Assembly (NCBI GenBank): GCA_041071465.1
Contig: CP163498.1
Span: 5,970,001 to 6,034,000, forward strand
Source: Pseudomonas putida
GTDB lineage: Bacteria > Pseudomonadota > Gammaproteobacteria > Pseudomonadales > Pseudomonadaceae
Reading direction: 5' to 3'
Length of the DNA stretch: 64,000 nt
In this document: piece by piece, positions 8,446 through 15,793 of the stretch
Position numbering within the stretch: the first letter of the stretch is position 1
How the letters are laid out: each line of letters starts with the position of its first letter
Position numbers and translations under genes: made by a program
The notes under the pieces: model-generated
What the model saw: only the letters and a program-made list of their open reading frames with translations
Told to the model about the DNA's origin: nothing
The model's database searches: none

Positions 8446-10689
8446 ATGCACCAACGTCATCCACTGGCCCGCCAGATCAGCCTCGCGCTGCTGTTGGCCG
8501 GCACCGGCAGCCAGGCTATCGCCGCCGACGAAAACAATAAAAACGAACCAGCCCTGGAAACTGTCACCGTCACCGCCCAGCATCGCGAACAGACCTTGCA
8601 GGAAGTCCCGGTCGCCGTATCGGCCATCAAAGGCACCAGCATCACTGCCGACGGTGTGCGCTCGATGGGCGACATCACCACCTTCGTGCCCAACGCCTCG
8701 GCCAAGAACCCCGACGGCGACGGCCGCCCGCGCTGGTACATCCGTGGCCTGGGCACCGGCGACACCGGTGCGGCAACGGTCTACCCAGTGGGCATCTACG
8801 CCGATGACGTGTACCTCAACGCCCCCATCGCCGGTGGCGGGCCGTTGTTCGACCTGGAACGCATCGAGATCCTGCGTGGGCCGCAAGGCACCCTGTATGG
8901 CAAGAACACCACTGCCGGTGCAGTGAACGTGATCTCGAAAAAGCCGACGTTCGACACCGATGGCTATGGCACGGTCGGCTTTGGCAGCAAGAACGAGCGC
9001 ATCGTCACCGGTGCCATTGGTGGTGCGCTGGTGGATGAAAAACTGGCCGGGCGAGTAGCGCTGTATTCCGAAGAACGCGACGGTTTCCAGAACAACGACT
9101 TCGACGGCAACACTTATGGCGACGTGAACAAAAAGGCCATCCGCCTGCAGTTCCTGGCCCAGCTCAACCCCGACCTGGACGCCCTGCTCAAGCTGCACAG
9201 CCGCCAGTTCAAAGGCGACGGCAGCAATGGTTCGCTGCCGGTGGGCCGCTACTACAACGTCGGTTACGAACGCCCGCAGGGTCGCGACATTTCGCTGAAC
9301 GTCAACGAAGACTACCGCCTGGACCACGACGGCGCCTCGCTGACCTTCAACTGGTACCTGGGCGACTACACGCTGACCTCGATCAGCGCCTACGACTACA
9401 TCCGCAACCGCTCCACCAGCGATGCCGACTACACCCCCTACGAGGTCAACGGCGCGGCCATCACCGACAACAGCTACCGCCAGTGGTCGCAGGAGCTGCG
9501 CCTGGCCTCGCCGGAAGACCGCCCACTGCACTGGTTGGTGGGCGCCCACTACTTCCATGAAGACCTGGACAGTTCTGCCCAGCGCATCGTCACCCCCGGC
9601 CCCACGCCCAACGGTACCGGCTCGAACCAGGTGGGCACTACCGCGTTCCGCGACCTGGGCTACGATCACCGCACCGACAGCTACGCGCTGTTCGGCAACT
9701 TGACCTATGACTTCACCGATGACTTCAGCGTGACCGGCGGCCTGCGCTGGACCCAGGAGAAAAAGGACATCGACCTGGACCTGGTGCAGTTGACCCGCGC
9801 CACGGCCAACGGCCCGCTGATTCCACTGGGCGGCGTAGGCACCAACGGCAACCGTCAGGAAGACAAGACCTGGGAAGCCTGGACCTACGACCTGACCCCC
9901 GAGTACCGCATCAACGACAACCTGCGGGTGTTCTTCCGCTACGCCCACGGCTTCCGTTCGGGTGGCTTCAACACCGGGCTGTCGACCAGCCTGGCGCAAT
10001 TGACCACGGTCGACCCGGAAGAACTGGATGCCTACGAACTGGGGCTGAAGTCGGAGTGGTTCGACCGTCGCCTGACCGTCAACGCCAACCTCTTCTACTA
10101 CGACTACTCCGACATCCAGGTGAACCTGCTGACAGTGAACAGCGGCGTACTCACCACCGCATTGACCAACGGCGCCAAAGGCAAGGTCAAGGGCGCGGAG
10201 CTGGAGGTCGAGGGCCAGCCGACCGAGCGCCTGCACCTGCGCGCGGCGGTGTCGTTCCTGGACACCGAGTACACCGATTTCAAGAACACCAACCCCACCA
10301 CCGGCGCGGTAACCGGCGACTACAGCGGCAACAGCTTCGTGCGCTCGCCACGCAACGTGGTGTCGCTGGGTGCCGACTACACCATCCCGCTGGAGGTCGG
10401 CGGCAAGCTGGTGGCCGGTGGCGACGTGAGTTTCCGCGACAAAGAGTATTTCCTGGCCGACCGCCAGAGCAGCGCCGACGAAACCCTCAGCCAGCCCCAC
10501 TACACCCTGGCCAACGCGCGGCTGAGCTGGTTCAGCCATGACGACAAGCTGAGCGTGACGGGCTTCGTCAACAACCTCACCGACCGCCGCTACCAGGTGC
10601 ATGGCCGGCCCAACGGCACTGCCGGGCAGTACGTGATCACCTACGGCGACCCACGCACCGTCGGGCTCAGCGTTACCAGCCGCTTCTGA
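8446..10689 (+). CDS. TonB-dependent outer-membrane receptor
   Basis: The 747-residue outer-membrane protein has a signal peptide (residues 1-26, cut near AIA-AD), a TonB box-like LETVTVTA, a plug domain with the RIEILRGPQGTLYGKNTTAGAVNVISKKP signature region, and a 22-strand barrel ending in an aromatic residue (SRF). It has no STN domain, so it is not a sigma-factor transducer. Its sigma-54 promoter and neighbours suggest uptake of an organosulfur compound rather than a siderophore. The start follows a GGGGAGA ribosome site. Confidence 0.9.
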   Translation: MHQRHPLARQISLALLLAGTGSQAIAADENNKNEPALETVTVTAQHREQTLQEVPVAVSAIKGTSITADGVRSMGDITTFVPNASAKNPDGDGRPRWYIRGLGTGDTGAATVYPVGIYADDVYLNAPIAGGGPLFDLERIEILRGPQGTLYGKNTTAGAVNVISKKPTFDTDGYGTVGFGSKNERIVTGAIGGALVDEKLAGRVALYSEERDGFQNNDFDGNTYGDVNKKAIRLQFLAQLNPDLDALLKLHSRQFKGDGSNGSLPVGRYYNVGYERPQGRDISLNVNEDYRLDHDGASLTFNWYLGDYTLTSISAYDYIRNRSTSDADYTPYEVNGAAITDNSYRQWSQELRLASPEDRPLHWLVGAHYFHEDLDSSAQRIVTPGPTPNGTGSNQVGTTAFRDLGYDHRTDSYALFGNLTYDFTDDFSVTGGLRWTQEKKDIDLDLVQLTRATANGPLIPLGGVGTNGNRQEDKTWEAWTYDLTPEYRINDNLRVFFRYAHGFRSGGFNTGLSTSLAQLTTVDPEELDAYELGLKSEWFDRRLTVNANLFYYDYSDIQVNLLTVNSGVLTTALTNGAKGKVKGAELEVEGQPTERLHLRAAVSFLDTEYTDFKNTNPTTGAVTGDYSGNSFVRSPRNVVSLGADYTIPLEVGGKLVAGGDVSFRDKEYFLADRQSSADETLSQPHYTLANARLSWFSHDDKLSVTGFVNNLTDRRYQVHGRPNGTAGQYVITYGDPRTVGLSVTSRF

Positions 10690-10733
10690 TTGAAAACCAT
10701 TGGGCTGCTGCCACAAGGAGCCCGCGCTCCCTC

Positions 10734-10778
10734 TGTAGGAGCGGCCTCGCGTCGCGATGGGCTGCGCAGCAGCCCCAA
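10734..10778. repeat. REP-like element
   Basis: TAGGAGCGGCCTCGCGTCGC is followed by the hairpin GGGCTGCGCAGCAGCCC. It is a divergent copy of the local REP family, placed between the two receptor genes. It may stabilise or attenuate the upstream mRNA. Confidence 0.7.
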
Positions 10779-10806
10779 GGCATCACGCCGTATAGAAGGA
10801 TTACCC

Positions 10807-13254
10807 ATGCCCCACCACACCCCCCTGGCCAGCGCCATCGCCCTGGCCATCGCCGGCCTCGCCATGCCCGCATTCGCCGCCGAACCCAACGACCGCCTCG
10901 ACACCGTGGTCGTGGTCGGCACCCATCGCAGCGACGTCACCGCCCTGCAAAGCGCCGCGCCAGTCGATGTGCTGAGCGGTGAAAAACTTCAGGAAACCGG
11001 CGCCAGCGACCTGTCCGCAGCGCTTACCGCGCTGTCACCCTCGTTCAGTTTCCCGCAGTCGCCCCAAGGCGCCTTTGCTGGTTCCATTGCCCAAGGCGCC
11101 TCGCTGCGCGGCCTGGCCTCGGACCAGGTACTGGTACTGGTCAACGGCAAGCGCCGCCATACCAGCGCCAACGTCACCCGCCAGGGCCTGGTCAACGCCC
11201 GTGGTGCGGCAGCAGTGGACCTCAGCCTGATCCCGCTGTCGGCCATCGAACGGGTGGAAATCCTGCGCGACGGCGCCGCTGCGCAATACGGTTCGGACGC
11301 CATCGCCGGGGTGATCAACATCGTGCTCAAGGAGCGCGACGAAGGCGGCAACGCCGGCTACCGCTTCGGTGGCTACAAGAAAGGCGACGGTCTGCAGCGA
11401 AAACTCAGCGGTTGGAAGGGCTTTGCCCTGCCCAACGACGGTTTCCTGACCCTGGCATTCGACGCGGGCAGCCAGGACCCGGCCAGCGACACCCGCGACG
11501 ACAACCGCCTGTTCTACCCAGGCTCCACCAGCATCGACACCCCGCGCGAGCAGAACAACCGCTACCGCAACTGGCGCTGGGGCTCGGGCAATGTCTCGGA
11601 CCAGTACAACTTTACCGCCAACGCTGAAATGGGTTTGAGCGAAGGCTTGAGTGCCTATGGCTTCGCCACCTATGCGCACAAGAACACCGACGCCGAGAAC
11701 TTCTTCGACCCGCCGACCACGTTGCGCAACAACTACGGCAGCGTAGCCCTGGCGCGCTACCCGGACGGCCGCCTGCCAGTCACCCGCTACGGCCTGGAAG
11801 ACTTTGCCGTCACTGGCGGCCTGCGTTTTGAAAACGAAACCCTGGGCAACTTCGACCTGGCGCTGAACTACGGCGACAACCGCGTCGATTCCACCGACCA
11901 CGACGCCATCAACCCCAGCTGGGGCACCGCCAGTCCGTCGACCATCTACACCGGCCGCCGCGAAGCCGACCAGACCAACCTGACCCTGGACTGGACCCGC
12001 GACTTCGCCAACGCCTGGCTGTTCAAGCCGCTGACCGTGTCCGCCGGGCTGGCCTGGCGCCAGGAAAACTACGACCTCAGCGAGGGCGACGCCGCCGGCT
12101 GGTCCAACGGGCCACTGTTCAACACGATCGACCCTGTCACCGGCCGGCGTATCCCCGGCTACTACTCGGGCATCACCCAGGTCGATGCGGTGTCGCTGGA
12201 CCGCCGGGTGATCGGCGCCTACTTCGATGTCGAAGCCCAGGTCACCGAGAAATTCCAGGCCGGTGTGGCGGTGCGCAGCGAGCACTATTCGGACTTTGGC
12301 GACACCACCAACGGCAAGTTGTCGCTGCGTTACGACTTCACCCCGCAGATTGCCGCGCGGGCCAGCGCCAGCACCGGCTACCGCGCGCCTTCACTGGTGC
12401 AAAGCGGGCTGTCGTCGTTCAGCGTGCAGGTGGTGGAACAACCGCCGGGCAGCGGCAACTGGGTCGAGGTGCAGCAACGCACCCTGCGCGCCGACAGCCC
12501 CGAGGCCGCCTTGCTTGGCGGCAAGGCGCTGAAGCCGGAAGAGTCGACCAACTTCTCCGTGGGCCTGGTCTGGCGGCCACTGCCAAACGCGTCGGTCACA
12601 CTCGATGCCTACCGCATCGACATCGACAACCGCATTACCTTGTCCGACCAGTTGCCGGCGTCGGTGGTCGGCCCGATCTTCGCCGGTACGCCCTACGCAA
12701 ACATCCAGAGCGCGGCGTTCTACAGCAACATCGCCGACACCCGCACCGATGGCTTCGAGCTGGCCGGCCACTACCAACTGGACCTGACCGGCTGGGGCCG
12801 GTTGGACTTAAACGGCGGCTACGCGCGCAACAATACCCGCATCACCGGCCTGGACGACGTGGGCGGCATCCCCGGCAACCAGATCATCGGCCGCAACACC
12901 CAGGGCCTGATCGAGGACGGTACGCCCAAGGACAAGCTGACCCTCAGCGCCAACTGGCTGTATGACGGCTGGAGCGTCACCGTGGCCCAGCGCCGCTATG
13001 GCGAGTGGAAAAACCGCAACGCTGCCAACCCGACGCTGGACCAGACCTTCAGCCCGCAGTGGGTGACCGACCTTGACGTGTCATACCGTTTCGACCTGGG
13101 CCTGACCTTGTCGGCGGGTGCGATCAACCTGTTCGACAGCCACCCGGACAAGCTCAAGGGCGCACAGCTGTATGGCGTACCGAAATACTCCATCACCAGC
13201 CCGGAGGGGGCGCAGGGGGCGTTCTACTACACCAGTGTGAGTTACGATTTCTGA
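10807..13254 (+). CDS. TonB-dependent outer-membrane receptor
   Basis: The 815-residue protein has a signal peptide (residues 1-23, ending AFA-AEP), TonB box LDTVVVVG, a plug with RVEILRDGAAAQYGSDAIAGVINI, and a long barrel ending in SYDF. It is of the larger substrate-uptake type, not a clear siderophore receptor. I took the ATG at 10807, which follows AGAAGGA and begins a proper signal peptide; an upstream in-frame start would run through the REP element. It is likely co-transcribed with the receptor before it and is probably part of the same sulfur-compound regulon. Confidence 0.88.
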   Translation: MPHHTPLASAIALAIAGLAMPAFAAEPNDRLDTVVVVGTHRSDVTALQSAAPVDVLSGEKLQETGASDLSAALTALSPSFSFPQSPQGAFAGSIAQGASLRGLASDQVLVLVNGKRRHTSANVTRQGLVNARGAAAVDLSLIPLSAIERVEILRDGAAAQYGSDAIAGVINIVLKERDEGGNAGYRFGGYKKGDGLQRKLSGWKGFALPNDGFLTLAFDAGSQDPASDTRDDNRLFYPGSTSIDTPREQNNRYRNWRWGSGNVSDQYNFTANAEMGLSEGLSAYGFATYAHKNTDAENFFDPPTTLRNNYGSVALARYPDGRLPVTRYGLEDFAVTGGLRFENETLGNFDLALNYGDNRVDSTDHDAINPSWGTASPSTIYTGRREADQTNLTLDWTRDFANAWLFKPLTVSAGLAWRQENYDLSEGDAAGWSNGPLFNTIDPVTGRRIPGYYSGITQVDAVSLDRRVIGAYFDVEAQVTEKFQAGVAVRSEHYSDFGDTTNGKLSLRYDFTPQIAARASASTGYRAPSLVQSGLSSFSVQVVEQPPGSGNWVEVQQRTLRADSPEAALLGGKALKPEESTNFSVGLVWRPLPNASVTLDAYRIDIDNRITLSDQLPASVVGPIFAGTPYANIQSAAFYSNIADTRTDGFELAGHYQLDLTGWGRLDLNGGYARNNTRITGLDDVGGIPGNQIIGRNTQGLIEDGTPKDKLTLSANWLYDGWSVTVAQRRYGEWKNRNAANPTLDQTFSPQWVTDLDVSYRFDLGLTLSAGAINLFDSHPDKLKGAQLYGVPKYSITSPEGAQGAFYYTSVSYDF

Positions 13255-13265
13255 TCTGATACCGC

Positions 13266-13303
13266 GCTGGCTTCTTCGCCGGCAAGCCCGCGAAGAAGCC
13301 AGC
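13266..13303. terminator. Strong hairpin terminator after the receptor genes
   Basis: A perfect 14-base stem, GCTGGCTTCTTCGC paired with GCGAAGAAGCCAGC across a 10-base loop, lies 11 bases after the receptor stop. No T-run follows. Confidence 0.65.
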
Positions 13304-13322
13304 ACCGATACTGCTGAATGAC

Positions 13323-13360
13323 TGCTGCTCAAGCAGCATATCGCTGCTGCTCAAGCACCA
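13323..13360. promoter_or_regulatory. Tandem palindromic activator sites (site C)
   Basis: A perfect TGCTGC-TCAA-GCAGCA lies at 13323-13338, and TGCTGC-TCAA-GCACCA (one mismatch) at 13345-13360, 22 bases or two helical turns apart. They lie about 40-80 bases before the sigma-54 promoter at 13401. This is the third instance of the arrangement. Confidence 0.6.
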
Positions 13361-13400
13361 CACTCGACCTTCAGCCTCGCAATCCGGGGCTTTCTCCGCC

Positions 13401-13416
13401 TGGCACAGCTCTTGCG
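13401..13416 (+). promoter_or_regulatory. Sigma-54 promoter for the SsuBC-like ABC importer
   Basis: TGGCACAGCTCTTGCG matches the -24/-12 consensus with correct GG/GC spacing. The start codon follows at 13452. Confidence 0.8.
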
Positions 13417-13451
13417 ATACCCCGGTATCCCCTGTTTATCCAAGGCCAGCC

Positions 13452-14203
13452 ATGCGCGTGCTCTCGTCCCTTTCCTGGTTCATCTCACCCCTGGCCCTGC
13501 TCACCCTCTGGGCGGCGGTGGCCAACGCTGGGCTGTTTCCGGCCAACCTGCTGATCCCGCCACTGGAGGTATGGCACAGCCTCACCGACCTGCTGGCCAC
13601 CGGCGAGCTTCAGGAACACCTGGCCGGCAGCCTGTCGCGGCTGGCCCTGGGCTTTACCGGTGGTGCCCTGGCAGGCCTTGCCTTTGGCGCGGCGCTGGCC
13701 CTGTCGAAAACCGTGGAGGCCTACTGCGCCCCACTGTTCCATACCTTGCGCCAGGTGCCCAGCATCGCGCTGATCCCGATGTTCGTGCTGCTGTTCGGCG
13801 TCGACGAAACCTTCAAGGTGGTCATCGTCGCCAAGACTGCGTTCTTCCCTGTGGCACTGGCCACCTGCGAAGGCATCCGCGCGATCCCGCGCAGTCATTT
13901 CGAAGTGGCAGCGGTGTACCGCTTGCGCTGGCCCACGCTGGTAGGTCGGATTGCCCTGCCCGCTGCTGTGCCGGCCATCGTCACCGGTATTCGCGTGGCC
14001 CTGACCCGCGCCTGGGTGGTGCTGGTGGCCTGCGAACTGCTGGCGGCCGACAGCGGCCTGGGCAGATGATCGAGATGGGCCGGCAGATGCTACGCATCGA
14101 TGTGGTGATGGTCGGCGTGGTACTGACCGGGCTGATCGGCTTTGCCCTGGATTTCACCTTGCGCCGTGTGGAACGGCGCCTTTCTGCCTGGCAAAACCGC
14201 TGA
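13452..14203 (+). pseudogene. SsuC-like ABC importer permease, frameshifted near 14060
   Basis: This is an inner-membrane permease of the nitrate/sulfonate/taurine class (BPD_transp_1) with several membrane helices and the EAA-like loop around residues 140-160. The frame as read stops at 14069 after GLGR, while the conserved remainder (MIEMGRQML to the end) continues one frame over to 14203. Adding one G to the GGG at 14060-14062 gives GLGQMIEMGRQML and a 250-residue permease, close to its 251-residue partner. I judge it a sequence error or very recent mutation. Alternatively the ATGA at 14066-14069 could allow re-initiation, but nothing suggests that is natural. Confidence 0.75.
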
Positions 14204-14213
14204 GGAGGATGAG

Positions 14214-14969
14214 ATGAAACTGCAGAACATACGTGGCCTGGTGTTACCGCTGTTGCTGCTCGGTGCATGGGAATATGCCTCGCGCCAGGGGGCGGCCGGT
14301 GCCTATGCCTTCGTGCCACTGGCCCAAGTGGGCACGGCACTGACCGAGCTGCTGGGCAGCGGTGAATTGCTGGTCAACCTGTGGGCGAGCCTGCTGCGCA
14401 CCTGCAGCGGCCTGGCCATCGGCATTGTCGGCGGTGTCGGCCTGGGGGCACTGATGGCCCTGTCCGCACCGGCCAACCGCCTGATCGCGCCGCTGTTCCA
14501 TGCCCTGCGCCAGGTACCGATGCTGGGCTGGATCCCGCTGATTGCCTTGTGGCTCGGTAATGGAGAAGGCGCCAAGCTGTTGATCGTCAGCCTGGCGGCG
14601 TTGTACCCCATGGTGCTGAACACCTTCGAAAGCCTGCGCCAGGTCACTGCCCAGCACCGAGAAGCCGCGCAGGTACTGATGCTCAGCCGTTGGCAGCAAC
14701 TGTGGTTGATCCTGCTGCCGGCGGCTCTGCCTGGCATTGCCGCCGGGGTGCTGCAGGCCTTGGCCTTCGCCTGGGTAACTTCGGTGGGCAGCGAACTGTT
14801 CCTGTCCGCTGGCGCCGGCCTTGGCAGCCTGATGATGAATGCCGAAGCCACCGCACGCATGGAGATCATCGTGGTCTGCGTGCTGTGCATCGGCCTGAGT
14901 GGCTACCTGATGTCCTGGCTGTGCACCCTGCTCACCCGCCGCCTGCTGCGCTGGCGCACCAACCATTGA
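14214..14969 (+). CDS. SsuC-like ABC importer permease (second permease)
   Basis: The 251-residue inner-membrane permease of the SsuC/TauC class has about six hydrophobic segments and the conserved loop around LREAAQVLMLSRWQQL. The ATG at 14214 follows a strong GAGGAGG ribosome site, ten bases after the stop of the first permease. With that permease it would form a heterodimeric channel, which is less common than the SsuC homodimer. The ATPase gene follows 11 bases downstream. Confidence 0.87.
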   Translation: MKLQNIRGLVLPLLLLGAWEYASRQGAAGAYAFVPLAQVGTALTELLGSGELLVNLWASLLRTCSGLAIGIVGGVGLGALMALSAPANRLIAPLFHALRQVPMLGWIPLIALWLGNGEGAKLLIVSLAALYPMVLNTFESLRQVTAQHREAAQVLMLSRWQQLWLILLPAALPGIAAGVLQALAFAWVTSVGSELFLSAGAGLGSLMMNAEATARMEIIVVCVLCIGLSGYLMSWLCTLLTRRLLRWRTNH

Positions 14970-14980
14970 AAGGCCCAACC

Positions 14981-15766
14981 ATGAACGCCATCGCCCACGC
15001 TTTACCCACCACCGCCAGCACTGGCGCGCTGACCATTCGCGGCCTGAACAAAGCGTACCCGCTCAAAGGCAAGCCGGTACCGGTGCTCGAAGGCATCGAC
15101 CTGGCCATTCGCCCTGGCGAATTCGTCAGCATCCTCGGCGCCAGTGGCTGTGGCAAATCCACCCTGCTGCGGCTGATTGTCGGGCTCGATCAGGACTACC
15201 AGGGGCAGATCCTGCTGGACCAGCAACCCGTGCGCGGGCCAGGCCTGGAGCGCGGCATCGTGTTCCAGGACCACCGCCTGTTCCCTTGGATGACCCTGCA
15301 GCAAAACATTGCCCTGGCCTTGAAAAACCATGCGCTACCGGCGCTGGAGAAGAACCGCCTGGTGGCCGAGCACATCGACCTGGTGGGCCTGAGTGGTTAC
15401 GAGCAGGCCTACCCGCACCAGTTGTCCGGCGGCATGGCCCAACGCGCGGCGATTGCCCGTGCCCTGGTGAACAAGCCCAAGGTGCTGTTGCTGGACGAAC
15501 CGCTTGGCGCCCTGGATGCACTGACCCGAGTGCGCTTGCAACAGGAGTTGCAGCGCATTTGGGTACAGGAGCGCTGCACGGTGATCATGGTGACCCATGA
15601 CATCGAAGAAGCGTTGTACCTGGGCGACCGGGTGATCGTCATGGATGCACACCCAGGGCGCATTCGCGAGGACCTGCGTATCGACCTGCCGCACCCGCGC
15701 CAGCGCGATAGCCAGGTGTTGCAGGGGTACAAGCAGCGGTTGCTGGGAGAACTGGTGGGGCAATGA
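14981..15766 (+). CDS. SsuB-like ABC importer ATPase
   Basis: The 261-residue cytoplasmic ATPase has Walker A GASGCGKST, the Q-loop GIVFQDHRLFPW, signature LSGGMAQR, Walker B VLLLDEPLGALD, and switch His VTHDIEEAL. These are typical of nitrate/sulfonate/taurine importers (SsuB/TauB). The start ATG follows GAAAGG closely after the permease stop. No periplasmic binding protein gene accompanies the two permeases and this ATPase here. Confidence 0.88.
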   Translation: MNAIAHALPTTASTGALTIRGLNKAYPLKGKPVPVLEGIDLAIRPGEFVSILGASGCGKSTLLRLIVGLDQDYQGQILLDQQPVRGPGLERGIVFQDHRLFPWMTLQQNIALALKNHALPALEKNRLVAEHIDLVGLSGYEQAYPHQLSGGMAQRAAIARALVNKPKVLLLDEPLGALDALTRVRLQQELQRIWVQERCTVIMVTHDIEEALYLGDRVIVMDAHPGRIREDLRIDLPHPRQRDSQVLQGYKQRLLGELVGQ

Positions 15767-15793
15767 GCCGGGGGCCGCTGTGCGGCCCCCGGC
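15767..15793. terminator. Bidirectional hairpin between convergent operons
   Basis: A 12-base perfect stem, GCCGGGGGCCGC paired with GCGGCCCCCGGC across a 3-base loop, starts immediately after the ATPase stop. It lies before the end of the opposing RTX gene and can serve both directions. Confidence 0.65.

Noticed and set aside
10690..10806. An upstream N-terminal extension of the second TonB receptor
   Set aside because: It would be translated through a REP element and place the signal peptide internally. The ATG at 10807 has a good ribosome site.
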